From: Xiphydria camelus
Taxonomy: Eukaryota > Arthropoda > Insecta > Hymenoptera > Xiphydriidae
Reading direction: 5' to 3'
Length of the DNA stretch: 64,000 nucleotides
NCBI GenBank assembly: GCA_963678675.1
Contig: OY783199.1
Location: forward strand, 11,120,356 to 11,184,355
Shown here: piece after piece, positions 14,201 to 27,691 of the stretch
Layout: each line of letters opens with the position of its first letter
Numbering within the stretch: position 1 is the first letter of the stretch
Program-made: the position numbers and the translations under genes
The notes under the pieces: model-generated
What the model was told of the DNA's origin: nothing
Seen by the model: the letters and a program-made list of their open reading frames with translations, nothing else
Databases searched by the model: none

Positions 14201-14387
14201 AACGTGAAAAAAAAATAATTTGACCTCGATATAACCTTGAAGGTCATGGTCAAGGTCAAATCCAATATGACCATTGCGTAGCCCGGGAAAAATACTAAGA
14301 GTTTTGTATTAAAAATGTATTTAAACAATGGTGGACGGACAAAATCAATCCACAATCTACCCGTGCGAAGCCGGGACGGGCTGCTAG
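11295..14387 (+). mobile_element. Helitron unit 5 (3093 bp)
   Basis: TC start at 11295 and CTAG end at 14387; inverted-type tail from about 14125. Its first ~1.9 kb is repeated at an offset of exactly 3093 in unit 6. This includes a private 2-base deletion (AAAGGTGTCAAAAAG, near 11950 and 15043), so the two are copies of one another. Confidence 0.9.
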
Positions 14388-17300
14388 TCTATATATATAA
14401 AAATGAATGTTTGTCTGGCTGTCTGTCTGTCTGTATGTCTCTTATGCCTTCCTAAACCGTTCATCCGATTGCGATGAAATTTTGGGAAATGGTTGGACGC
14501 ATGCCCGCGATGGTTTCTGAGTTAGTAAATCTTATACAGGGTGTTCAAAAAGTCCCAGAACGGCCGATTATCTCAACGGGAAAACATTTTAGAGAAAAAT
14601 GTTTAATACAAAACTTTAAGAATTTTCCCGTGGCTACCCAGTGGTCGTATTGGATTTGACCTTGACCGTGACCTTTAAGGTAATATCAAATGCCTTCCTA
14701 AACCGTTCATCCGATTGCGATGAAACTTTGGGGAATGGCTGGACACATGCCCGCGAAGGTTTCTGAGTTAGTAAATCTTATACAGGGTGTTCAAAAAGTT
14801 CCGGTACGGATGATTATTATGCCTTCCTAAACCGTTCATCCGATTGCGATGAAAAGTTGGGGAATGGTTGGACGCATGCCCGCGAAGGTTTCTGAGTTAG
14901 TAAATCTTATACAGGGTGTTCAAAAAGTACCGGTACGGATGATTATTATGCCTTCCTAAACCGTTCATCCGATTGCGATGAAACTTTGGGGAATGGTTGG
15001 ACGCATGCCTGCGAAGGTCTCTTGAGTTAGTAAATCTTATAAAAGGTGTCAAAAAGTACCGGTACTGATGATTATTATGCCTTCCTAAACCGTTCATCCG
15101 ATTGCGATGAAAAGTTGGGAAATGGTTGGACGCATGCCCGCGATGGTTTCTGAGTTAGTAAATCTTATACAGGGTGTTCAAAAGTCCCGGTACGGCCGAT
15201 TATCTCAGCGGGAAAACATTTTAGAGAAAAATGTTTAATACAAAACTTTAAGGATTTTCCCTTGGCTACCCAGTGGTCGTATTGGATTTGACCTTGACCG
15301 TGACCTTTAAGGTAATATCAAATGCCTTCCTAAACCGTTCATCCGATTGCGATGAAACTTTGGGGAATGGTTGGACGCATGCCCGCGAAGGTTTCTGAGT
15401 TAGTAAATCTTATACAGGGTGTTCAAAAAGTACCGGTACGGATGATTATTATGCCTTCCTAAACCGTTCATCCGATTGCGATGAAAAGTTGGGGAATGGT
15501 TGGACGCATGCCCGCGAAGGTTTCTGAGTTAGTAAATCTTATACAGGGTGTTCAAAAAGTACCGGTACGGATGATTATTATGCCTTCCTAAACCGTTCAT
15601 CCGATTGCGATGAAACTTTGGGGAATGGTTGAACGCATGCCTGCGAAGGTTTCTGAGTTAGTAAATCTTATAAAAGGTGTTCAAAAAGTACCGGTACTGA
15701 TGATTATTATGCCTTCCTAAACCGTTCATCCGATTGCGATGAAAAGTTGGGAAATGGTTGGACGCATGCCCGCGAAGGTTTCTGAGTTAGTAAATCTTAT
15801 ACAGGGTGTTCAAAAAGTACCGGTACGGATGATTATTATGCCTTCCTAAACCGTTCATCCGATTGCGATGAAACTTTGGGGAATGGTTGAACGCATGCCT
15901 GCGAAGGTTTCTGAGTTAGTAAATCTTATAAAAGGTGTTCAAAAAGTACCGGTACTGATGATTATTATGCCTTCCTAAACCGTTCATCCGATTGCGATGA
16001 AAAGTTGGGAAATGGTTGGACGCATGCCCGCGATGGTTTCTGAGTTAGTAAATCTTATACAGGGTGTTCAAAAGTCCCGGTACGGCCGATTATCTCAACG
16101 GGAAAACATTTTAGAGAAAAATGTTTAATACAAAACTTTAAGGATTTTCCCTTGGCTACCCAGTGGTCGTATTGGATTTAACCTTGACCGTGACCTTTAA
16201 GGTAATATCAAATGCCTTCCTAAACCGTTCATCCGATTGCGATGAAACTTTGGGGAATGGTTGGACGCATGCCCGCGAAGGTTTCTGAGTTAATAAATCT
16301 TATATAGGGTGCTCAAAAAGTAGCGGTACTGATGATTATTATGCCTTCCTAAACCGTTCATCCGATTGCGATGAAACTTTGAGGAATGGTTGGACGCATG
16401 CCCGCGAAGGTTTCTGAGTTAGTAAATCGTATACAATGTGTTCATAAAGTAGCGGTACGGATGATTATTATGCCTTCCTAAACCGTTCATCCGATTGCGA
16501 TGAAAAGTTGGGGAATGGTTGGACGCATGCCCGCAAAGGTTTTTGAGTTAGTAAATCTTATACAGGGTGTTCAAAAAGTACTGGTACTGATGATTATTAT
16601 GCCTTCCTAAACCGTTCATCCGATTGCGATGAAAATTTGGGGAACAGTTGGACGCATATCCGCGAAGGTTTGAGTTAGTAAATCGTATACAGGGTGTTCA
16701 AAAAGTACAGGTACGGATGATTATTTGCCTTCCTAAACCGTTCATCCGATTGCGATGAAACTTTGGGGAATGGTTGGACGCATGCCCGCGAAGGTTTCTG
16801 AATTAGTAAATATTATAAAAGGTGTTCAAAAAGTTCCGGTACGGATGATTATTATGCCTTCCTAAACCGTTCATCCGATTGCGATGAAAAGTTGGGGAAT
16901 GGTTGGACGCATGCCCGCGAAGGTTTCTGAGTTAGTAAATCTTATACAGGGTGTTCAAAAAGTACCGGTACGGATGATTATTATGCCTTCCTAAACCGTT
17001 CATCCGATTGCGATGAAACTTTGGGGAATGGTTGGACGCATGCCTGCGAAGGTCTCTTGAGTTAGTAAATCTTATAAAAGGTGTTCAAAAAGTACCGGTA
17101 CTGATGATTATTATGCCTTCCTAAACCGTTCATCCGATTGCGATGAAAAGTTGGGAAATGGTTGGACGCATGCCCGCGATGGTTTCTGAGTTAGTAAATC
17201 TTATACAGGGTGTTCAAAAGTCCCGGTACGGCCGATTATCTCAACGGGAAAACATTTTAGAGAAAAATGTTTAATACAAAACTTTAAGGATTTTCCCTTG

Positions 17301-20185
17301 GCTACCCAGTGGTCGTATTGGATTTAACCTTGACCGTGACCTTTAAGGTAATATCAAATGCCTTCCTAAACCGTTCATCCGATTGCGATGAAACTTTGGG
17401 GAATGGTTGGACGCATGCCCGCGAAGGTTTCTGAGTTAGTAAATCTTATACAGGGTGTTCAAAAAGTACCGGTACGGATGATTATTATGCCTTCCTAAAC
17501 CGTTCATCCGATTGCGATGAAAAGTTGGGGAATGGTTGGACGCATGCCCGCGAAGGTTTCTGAGTTAGTAAATCTTATACAGGGTGTTCAAAAAGTACCG
17601 GTACGGATGATTATTATGCCTTCCTAAACCGTTCATCCGATTGCGATGAAACTTTGGGGAATGGTTGAACGCATGCCTGCGAAGGTTTCTGAGTTAGTAA
17701 ATCTTATAAAAGGTGTTCAAAAAGTACCGGTACTGATGATTATTATGCCTTCCTAAACCGTTCATCCGATTGCGATGAAAAGTTGGGAAATGGTTGGACG
17801 CATGCCCGCGAAGGTTTCTGAGTTAGTAAATCTTATACAGGGTGTTCAAAAAGTCCCGGTACGGCCGATTATCTCAGCGGGAAAACATTTTAGAGAAAAA
17901 TGTTTAATACAAAACTTTAAGGATTTTCCCTTGGCTACCCAGTGGTCGTATTGGATTTGACCTTGACCGTGACCTTTAAGGTAATATCAAATGCCTTCCT
18001 AAACCGTTCATCCGATTGCGATGAAACTTTGGGGAATGGTTGGACGCATGCCCGCGAAGGTTTCTGAATTAGTAAATATTATAAAAGGTGTTCAAAAAGT
18101 ACCGGTACTGATGATTATTATGCCTTCCTAAACCGTTAATCCGATTGCGATGAAAAGTTGGGAAATGGTTGGACGCATGCCCGCGAAGGTTTCTGAGTTA
18201 GTAAATCTTATACAGGGTGTTCAAAAAGTACCGGTACGGATGATTATTATGCCTTCCTAAACCGTTCATCCGATTGCGATGAAACTTTGGGGAATGGTTG
18301 GACGCATGCCTGCGAAGGTCTCTGAGTTAGTAAATCTTATAAAAGGTGTTCAAAAAGTACCGGTACTGATGATTATTATGCCTTCCTAAACCGTTCATCC
18401 GATTGCGATGAAAAGTTGGGGAATGGTTGGACGCATGCCCGCGAAGGTTTCTGAGTTAGTAAATCTTATACAGGGTGTTCAAAAAGTACCGGTACGGATG
18501 ATTATTATGCCTTCCTAAACCGTTCATCCGATTGCGATGAAACTTTGGGGAATGGTTGAACGCATGCCTGCGAAGGTTTCTGAGTTAGTAAATCTTATAA
18601 AAGGTGTTCAAAAAGTACCGGTACTGATGATTATTATGCCTTCCTAAACCGTTCATCCGATTGCGATGAAAAGTTGGGAAATGGTTGGACGCATGCCCGC
18701 GATGGTTTCTGAGTTAGTAAATCTTACACAGGGTGTTCAAAAGTCCCGGTACGGCCGATTATCTCAACGGGAAAACATTTTAGAGAAAAATGTTTAATAC
18801 AAAACTTTAAGGATTTTCCCTTGGCTACCCAGTGGTCGTATTGGATTTAACCTTGACCGTGACCTTTAAGGTAATATCAAATGCCTTCCTAAACCGTTCA
18901 TCCGATTGCGATGAAACTTTGGGGAATGGTTGGACGCATGCCCGCGAAGGTTTCTGAGTTAATAAATCTTATATAGGGTGCTCAAAAAGTAGCGGTACTG
19001 ATGATTATTATGCCTTCCTAAACCGTTCATCCGATTGCGATGAAACTTTGAGGAATGGTTGGACGCATGCCCGCGAAGGTCTGAGTTAGTAAATCGTATA
19101 GAGGGTGTTCGAAAAGTACCGGTACGGATGATTATTATGCCTTCCTAAACCGTTCATTCGATTGCGATGAAACTTTGGGGAATGGTTGGACGCATGCTCG
19201 CGAAGGTTTCTGAGTTAGTAAATCTTATACAGGGTGTTCAAAAAGTCCAGGCACAGCTGATTATCTCAGCGGAAAATCGTTTTAGAGAAAAACGTTTAAT
19301 ATAAAACTTTTAGGATTTTTCCCTGGCTACCCAATGGTCATATTGGATTTTACATTGACAATGACCTTCTAGGTAAAATTGATTTTTTAAAATCCGAACC
19401 TCTATTTTATATACCGGAAATGAAAAGAGCTGGAAATTTCACGTTCAAATATGTCCTTGACCATTATTTCCATGTGATCTTTATGGTCAGCGGAGGTCAA
19501 ATTGAGGTCAAGCACAGTTCGGCTTCGTACCATGAAAGCTATGGGCAGTATATACAAATTCTTTTTGATAGTATTATTTAGGATTTTTTAGTGGCTGTAC
19601 AATGGTGATATTGTATTTGACCTTGACCATGACCTTCATTTGGAATCTCTTACATCTGACATAATATTCCAAATCAGTTACACGAAAAATCCCTTAGTGC
19701 CAACCAAATTTAATCGAGGTAACAATCATCACTGGCAAATTCAAAGGCGAAGACGTCCTCATTCACGCATAACTATGATTTCCAACGATTTAACATTCGA
19801 ATTCAAGCGGCTCCAGTTCCCTTTGCGTCTTGCTTTTGCTATTACTATCAACAAAGCACAAGGTCAATGGTTGACTATTGCTGGCTTAAATTTGGAAAAT
19901 TCATGTTTTTCACACGGCCAATTGTATGTGGCTTGCTCCAGAGTTGGCATACCGAAAAATTTATACGTTTTTACTCCAAATAAAAAAAATAAAAAACATT
20001 GTCTATCCGCTGGCCTTAAGATAAATTAATAAAAGAAATATACTTTCCAATTTAAATTAAATACATGTGTTTTTTAGCGTAGCGTGGCTCCCTACCCATG
20101 AGTACAGATATCTGCTAAAAATTCATTAAATGACGACCAAAATCAATCCACAATCTACCCGTGCGGAGCCGGGACGGGCTGCTAG
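14388..20185 (+). mobile_element. Helitron unit 6 (5798 bp, helicase-type tail)
   Basis: TC start at 14388 and CTAG end at 20185. This is the longest unit. Its 5' part copies unit 5 to about 16280, and its 3' part (about 19200-20185) matches the helicase-type tail of unit 1. It therefore looks like a recombinant or read-through of two unit types, lengthened mainly by extra minisatellite. Confidence 0.88.
19640..20029 (+). pseudogene. Helitron helicase C-terminal fragment, copy 3
   Basis: The same 129-residue C-terminal fragment lies in the tail of unit 6. The protein is unchanged from copies 1 and 2, although the DNA has at least one silent change (GACGTCC for GACGACC near 19754). Confidence 0.85.
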
Positions 20186-21372
20186 TCTATATATATAAAA
20201 ATGAATGTTTGTCTGTCTGTCTGTCTGTATGTCTCGTATGCCTTCCTAAACCGTTCATCCGATTGCGATGAAATTTTGGGAAATGGTTGGACGCATGCCT
20301 GCGATGGTTTCTGAGTTAGTAAATCTTATACAGGGTGTTCAAAAAGTCCCGGTACGGCCGGTTATCTCAGCGGGAAAACATTTTAGAGAAAAATGTTTAA
20401 CACAAAACTTTAAGGATTTTCCCTTGGCTACCCAGTGGTCGTATTGGATTTGACCTTGACCGTGACCTTTAAGGTAATATCAAATGCCTTCCTAAACCGT
20501 TCATCCGATTGCGATGAAACTTTGGGGAATGGTTGGACGCATGCCCACGAAGATTTCTTATTGTTAGTAAATCTTATAAAAGGTGTTCAAAAAGTACCGG
20601 TACTGATGATTATTATGCCTTCATAAACCGTTCATCCGATTGCGATGAAAATTTGGGGAACAGTTGGACGCATGTCCGCGAAGGTTTCTGAGTTAGTAAA
20701 TCTTATAAAGGGTGTTCAAAAAGTACTGGTACTGATGATTATTATGCCTTCCTAAACCGTTCATCCGATTGCGATGAAAAGTTGGGGAATGGTTGGACGC
20801 ATGCCCGCGAAGGTTTCTGAGTTAGTAAATCTTATACAGGGTGTTCAAAAAGTACCGGTACGGATGATTATTATGCCTTCCTAAACCGTTCATCCGATTG
20901 CGACGAAAATTTGGGGAACAGTTGGACGCATATCCGCGAAGGTTTGAGTTAGTAAATCTTATACAGGGTGTTCAAAAAGTACCGGTACGGATAATTATTA
21001 TGCCTTCCTAAACCGTTCATCCGATTGCGATGAAAATTTGGGGAACAGTTGGACGCATATCCGCGAAGGTTTCTGAGATAGTAAATCTTATACAGGGTGT
21101 TCAAAAAGTCGAACTATACTTGACCTAAATTTGACCTCCGCTGACAATAAAGGTAACATGAAAAAAATGATCAAGGACACATTTGAACGTGAAAAAAAAT
21201 TAATTTGACCTCGATATAACCTTGAAGGTCATGGTCAAGGTCAAATCCAATATGACCATTGCGTAGCCCGTGAAAAATACTAAAAGTTTTGTATTAAAAA
21301 TGTATTTAAACAATGGTGGACGGACAAAATCAATCCACAATCTACCCGTGCGAAGCCGGGACGGGCTGCTAG
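20186..21372 (+). mobile_element. Helitron unit 7 (1187 bp)
   Basis: TC start at 20186 and CTAG end at 21372. It has a 5' leader like unit 1 (TGTTTGTCTGTCTG) but the inverted-type tail from about 21109, combining the two subfamilies. Confidence 0.88.
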
Positions 21373-23839
21373 TCTATATATATAAAAATGAATGTTTGTC
21401 TGGCTGTCTGTCTGTCTGTATGTCTCTTATGCCTTCCTAAACCGTTCATCCGATTGCGATGAAATTTTGGGAAATGGTTGGACGCATGCCCGCGAAGGTT
21501 TCTGAGTTAGTAAATCTTATACAGGGTGTTTAAAAGTCCAGGCACAACTGATTATCTCAGAGGGAAATCATTTTAGAGAAAAATGTTTAATACAAAACTT
21601 TAAGGATTTTCCCTTGGCTACCCAGTGGTCGTATTGGACTTGACCTTGACTGTGACCTTTAAGGTAATATCAAATGCCTTCCTAAACCGTTCATCCGATT
21701 GCGATGAAACTTTGGGGAATGGTTGGACGCATGCCCACGAAGGTTTCTTATTGTTAGTAAATCTTATAAAAGGTGTTCAAAAAGTACCGGTACTGATGAT
21801 TACTATGCCTTCCTAAACCGTTCATCCGATTGCGATGAAAATTTGGGGAACAGTTGGACGCATGTCCGCAAAGGTTTTTGAGTTAGTAAATCTTATACAG
21901 GGTGTTCAAAAAGTACCGGTACGGATGATTATTATGCCTTCCTAAACCGTTCATCCGATTGCGATGAAAATTTGGGGAACAGTTGGACGCATATCCGCGA
22001 AGGTTTGAGTTAGTAAATAGTATACAGGGTGTTCAAAAAGTACAGGTACGGATGATTATTTGCCTTCCTAAACCGTTCATCCGATTGCGATGAAACTTTG
22101 GGGAATGGTTGGACGCATGCCCGCGAAGGTTTCTGAATTAGTAAATATTATAAAAGGTGTTCAAAAAGTACCGGTACTGATGATTATTATGCCTTCCTAA
22201 ACCGTTCATCCGATTGCGATGAAAAGTTGGGAAATGGTTGGACGCATGCCCGCGAAGGTTTCTGAGTTAGTAAATCTTATACAGGGTGTTCAAAAAGTAC
22301 CGGTACGGATGATTATTATGCCTTCCTAAACCGTTCATCCGATTGCGACGAAAATTTGGGGAACAGTTGGACGCATATCCGCGAAGGTTTGAGTTAGTAA
22401 ATCTTATACAGGGTGTTCAAAAAGTACTGGTACTGATGATTATTATGCCTTCCTAAACCGTTCATCCGATTGCGATGAAAAGTTGGGGAATGGTTGGACG
22501 CATGCCCGCAAAGGTTTTTGAGTTAGTAAATCTTATACAGGGTGTTCAAAAAGTACCGGTACGGATGATTATTATGCCTTCCTAAACCGTATATCCGATT
22601 GCGATGAAAATTTGGGGAAGAGTTGGACGCATATCCGCGAAGGTTTGAGTTAGTAAATCGTATACAGGGTGTTCAAAAAGTACAGGTACGGATGATTATT
22701 TGCCTTCCTAAACCGTTCATCCGATTGCGATGAAACTTTGGGGAATGGTTGGACGCATGCCCGCGAAGGTTTCTGAATTAGTAAATATTATAAAAGGTGT
22801 TCAAAAAGTACCGGTACTGATGATTATTATGCCTTCCTAAACCGTTCATCCGATTGCGATGAAAAGTTGGGAAATGGTTGGACGCATGCCCGCGAAGGTT
22901 TCTGAGTTAGTAAATCTTATACAGGGTGTTCAAAAAGTACCGGTACGGATGATTATTATGCCTTCCTAAACCGTTCATCCGATTGCGACGAAAATTTGGG
23001 GAACAATTGGACGCATATCCGCGAAGGTTTGAGTTAGTAAATCTTATACAGGGTGTTCAAAAAGTACTGGTACTGATGATTATTATGCCTTCCTAAACCG
23101 TTCATCCGATTGCGACGAAAATTTGGGGAACAATTGGACGCATATCCGCGAAGGTTTGAGTTAGTAAATCTTATACAGGGTGTTCAAAAAGTACTGGTAC
23201 TGATGATTATTATGCCTTCCTAAACCGTTCATCCGATTGCGATGAAAAGTTGGGGAATGGTTGGACGCATGCCCGCGATGGTTTCTGAGTTAGTAAATCT
23301 TATAAAAGGTGTTCAAAAAGTACCGGTACTGATGATTATTATGCCTTCCTAAACCGTTCATCCGATTGCGATTAAAAGTTGGGAAATGGTTGGACGCATG
23401 CCCGCGAAGGTTTCTTAGTAAATCTTATACAGGGTGTTCAAAAAGTACCGGTACGTATGATTATTATGCCTTCCTAAACCGTTCATCCGATTGCGATAAA
23501 AATTTGGGGAACAGTTGGACGCATATCCGCGAAGGTTTCTGAGTTAGTAAATCTTATACAGGGTGTTCAAAAAGTCGAACTATACTTGACCTAAATTTGA
23601 CCTCCGCTGACAATAAAGGTAACATGAAAAAAAATGGTCAAGGACACATTTGAACGTGAAAAAAAATTAATTTGACCTCGATATAACCTTGAAGGTCATG
23701 GTCAAGGTCAAATCCAATATGACCATTGCGTAGCCCGGGAAAAATACTAAAAGTTTTGTATCAAAAATGTATTTAAACAATGGTGGACGGACAAAATCAA
23801 TCCACAATCTACCCGTGCGAAGCCGGGACGGGCTGCTAG
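21373..23839 (+). mobile_element. Helitron unit 8 (2467 bp)
   Basis: TC start at 21373 and CTAG end at 23839; inverted-type tail from about 23576. The minisatellite includes locally duplicated blocks near 22000-23200. Confidence 0.88.
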
Positions 23840-24527
23840 TCTATATATATAAAAATGAATGTTTGTCTGGCTGTCTGTCTGTCTGTATGTCTCTTATGCC
23901 TTCCTAAACCGTTCATCCGATTGCGATGAAATTTTGGGAAATGGTTGGACGCATGCCCGCGATGGTTTCTGAGTTAGTAAATCTTATACAGGGTGTTCAA
24001 AAAGTACCGGTACTGATGATTATTATGCCTTCCTAAACCGTTCATCCGATTGAGATGAAATTTTGGGAAATGGTTGGACGCATGCCCGCGAAGGTTTCTG
24101 AGTTAGTAAATCTTATACAGGGTGTTCAAAAAGTACCGGTACGTATGATTATTATGCCTTCCTAAACCGTTCATCCGATTGCGATAAAAATTTGGGGAAC
24201 AGTTGGACGCATATCCGCGAAGGTTTCTGAGTTAGTAAATCTTATACAGGGTGTTCAAAAAGTCGAACTATACTTGACCTAAATTTGACCTCCGCTGACA
24301 ATAAAGGTAACATGAAAAAAAATGGTCAAGGACACATTTGAACGTGAAAAAAAATTAATTTGACCTCGATATAACCTTGAAGGTCATGGTCAAGGTCAAA
24401 TCCAATATGACCATTGCGTAGCCCGGGAAAAATACTAAAAGTTTTGTATTAAAAATGTATTTAAACAATGGTGGACGGACAAAATCAATCCACAATCTAC
24501 CCGTGCGAAGCCGGGACGGGCTAGTAG
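23840..24527 (+). mobile_element. Helitron unit 9 (688 bp, shortest)
   Basis: TC start at 23840. The end reads CTAGTAG rather than CTGCTAG at 24527, a two-base change in the terminus. It holds only three minisatellite monomers plus the inverted-type tail, so it is close to a minimal unit. Confidence 0.85.
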
Positions 24528-26638
24528 TCTATATATATAAAAATGAATGTTTGTCTGGCTGTCTGTCTGTCTGTATGTCTCTTATGCCTTCCTAAACCGT
24601 TCATCCGATTGCGATGAAATTTTGGGAAATGGTTGGACGCATGCCCGCGATGGTTTCTGAGTTAGTAAATCTTATACAGGGTGTTCAAAAAGTCCCGGTA
24701 CGGCCGATTATCTCAACGGGAAAACATTTTAGAGAAAAATGTTTAATACAAAACTTTAAGGATTTTCCCGTGGCTACCCAGTGGTCGTATTGGATTTGAC
24801 CTTGACCGTGACCTTTAAGGTAATATCAAATGCCTTCCTAAACCGTTCATCCGATTGCGATGAAACTTTGGGGAATGGCTGGACACATGCCCGCGAAGGT
24901 TTCTGAGTTAGTAAATCTTATACAGGGTGTTCAAAAAGTACCGGTACTGATGATTATTATGCCTTCCTAAACCGTTCATCCGATTGCGATGAAAAGTTGG
25001 GGAATGGTTGGAAGCATGCCCGCGAAGGTTTCTGAGTTAGTAAATCTTATACAGGTTGTTCAAAAAGTACCGGTACGGATGATTATTATGCCTTCCTAAA
25101 CCGTTCACCCGATTGCGATGAAACTTTGGGGAATGGTTGGACGCATGCCTGCGAAGGTTTCTGAGTTAGTAAATCTTATAAAAGGTGTTCAAAAAGTACC
25201 GGTACTGATGATTATTATGCCTTCCTAAACCTTTCATCCGATTGCGATGAAAAGTTGGGAAATGGTTGGACGCATGCCCGCGATGGTTTCTGAGTTAGTA
25301 AATCTTATACAGGGTGTTCAAAAGTCCCGGCACGGCCGATTATCTCAACGGGAAAACATTTTAGAGAAAAATGTTTAATACAAAACTTTAAGGATTTTCC
25401 CTTGGCTACCCAGTGGTCGTATTGGATGTAACCTTGACCGTGACCTTTAAGGTAATATCAAATGCCTTCCTAAACCTTTCATCCGATTGCGATGAAACTT
25501 TGGGGAATGGTTGGACGCATGCCCGCGAAGGTTTCTGAGTTAATAAATCTTATATAGGGTGCTCAAAAAGTACCGGTACGGATGATTATTATGCCTTCCT
25601 AAACCGTTCATTCGATTGCGATGAAACTTTGGGGAATGGTTTGACGCATGCTCGCGAAGGTTTCTGAGTTAGTAAATCTTATACAGGGTGTTCAAAAAGT
25701 CCAGGCACAGCTGATTATCTCAGCGGAAATTCGTTTTAGAGAAAAACGTTTAATATAAAACTTTTAGGATTTTTCCCTGGCTACCCAATGGTCATATTGG
25801 ATTTTACATTGACAATGACCTTCTAGGTAAAATTGATTTTTTTAAATCCGAACCTCTATTTTATATACCGGAAATGAAAAGAGCGGGAAATTTCACGTTG
25901 AAATATGTCCTTGACCATTATTTCCATGTGATCTTTATGGTCAGCGGAGGTCAAATTGAGGTCAAGCACAGTTCGGCTTCGTACCATGAAAGCTATGGGC
26001 AGTATATGCAAATTCTTTTTGATAGTAGGATTTAGGATTTTTTAGTGGCTGTACAATGGTGATATTGTATTTGACCTTGACCATGACCTTCATTTGGAAT
26101 CTCTTACATCTGACATAATATTCCAAATCAGTTACACGAAAAATCCCTTAGTGCCAACCAAATTTAATCGAGGTAACAATCATCACTGGCAAATTAAAAG
26201 GCGAAGACGTCCTCATTCACGCATAACTATGATTTCCAACGATTTAACATTCGAATTCAAGCGGCTCCAGTTCCCTTTGCGTCTTGCTTTTGCTATTACT
26301 ATCAACAAAGCACAAGGTCAATGGTTGACTATTGCTGGCTTAAATTTGAAAAATTCATGTTTTTCACACGGCCAATTGTATGTGGCTTGCTCCAGAGTTG
26401 GCATACCGAAAAATTTATACGTTTTTACTCCAAATAAAAAAAATAAAAACATTGTCTATCCGCTGGCCTTAAGATAAATTAATAAAAGAAATATACTTTC
26501 CAATTTAAATTAAATACATGTGTTTTTTAGCGTAGCATGGCTCCCTACCCATGAGTACAGATATCTGCTAAAAATTCATTAAATGACGACCAAAATCAAT
26601 CCACAATCTACCCGTGCGGAGCCGGGACGGGCTGCTAG
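24528..26638 (+). mobile_element. Helitron unit 10 (2111 bp, helicase-type tail)
   Basis: TC start at 24528 and CTAG end at 26638. It carries the frameshifted helicase fragment at 26094-26477 and scattered substitutions, so it is somewhat older than units 1 and 2. Confidence 0.88.
26094..26477 (+). pseudogene. Helitron helicase C-terminal fragment, copy 4, frameshifted
   Basis: This is the same fragment in unit 10. Loss of one A in the poly-A run near 26446 shifts the last few codons, so the frame ends after 127 residues with a different tail. There are also missense changes (Q to K in the basic stretch and E to K after GLNL). Motifs V and VI remain. Confidence 0.85.
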
Positions 26639-27691
26639 TCTATATATATAAAAATGAATGTTTGTCTGTCTGTCTGTCTGTATGTCTCGTATGCCTTCCT
26701 AAACCGTTCATCCGATTGCGATGAAATTTTGGGAAATGGTTGGACGCATGCCCGCGAAGGTTTCTGAGTTAGTAAATCTTATACAGGGTGTTTAAAAAGT
26801 CCAGGCACAACTGATTATCTCAGCGGGAAATCATTTTAGAGAATGTTTCATACAAAACTTTAAGGATTTTCCCTTGGCTACCCAGTGGTCGTATTGGATT
26901 TGACCTTGACCGTGACCTTTAAGGTAATATCAAATGCCTTCCTAAACCGTTCATCCGATTGCGATGAAACTTTGGGGAATGGTTGGACGCATGCCCGCGA
27001 AGGTTTCTGAATTAGTAAATATTATAAAAGGTGTTCAAAAAGTACCGGTACTGATGATTATTATGCCTTCCTAAACCGTTCATCCGATTGCGATGAAAAG
27101 TTGGGAAATGGTTGGACGCATGCCCGCGAAGGTTTCTGAGTTAGTAAATCTTATACAGGGTGTTCAAAAAGTACCGGTACGGAAGATTATTATGCCTTCC
27201 TAAACCGTTCATCCGATTGCGACGAAAATTTGGGGAACAGTTGGACGCATATCCGCGAAGGTTTGAGTTAGTAAATCTTATACAGGGTGTTCAAAAAGTA
27301 CCGGTACGGATAATTATTATGCCTTCCTAAATCGTTCATCCGATTGCGATGAAAATTTGGGGAACAGTTGGACGCATATCCGCGAAGGTTTCTGAGTTAG
27401 TAAATCTTATACAGGGTGTTCAAAAAGTCGAACTATACTTGACCTAAATTTGACCTCCGCTGACAATAAAGGTAACATGAAAAAAATGGTCAAGGACACA
27501 TTTGAACGTGAAAAACAATTAATTTGACCTCGATATAACCTTGAAGGTCATGGTCAAGGTCAAATCCAATATGACCATTGCATAGCCCGGGAAAAATACT
27601 AAAGGTTTTGTATTAAAAATGTATTTAAACAATGGTGGACGGACAAAATCAATCCACAATCTACCCGTGCGAAGCCGGGACGGGCTGCTAG
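26639..27691 (+). mobile_element. Helitron unit 11 (1053 bp)
   Basis: TC start at 26639 and CTAG end at 27691; inverted-type tail from about 27428. The next unit begins without a clean TC. Confidence 0.85.

Noticed and set aside
6635..14355. 71-residue minus-strand frames at 6635, 8210, 11047 and 14140
   Set aside because: They lie in the inverted segment of the second Helitron tail and are identical only because the units are recent copies.
733..24799. Repeated 61-, 63- and 66-residue open frames throughout the array
   Set aside because: They translate the 129 and 244 bp minisatellite monomers, exist on both strands, and have no conserved start or family motif. Their recurrence follows from the repeat.
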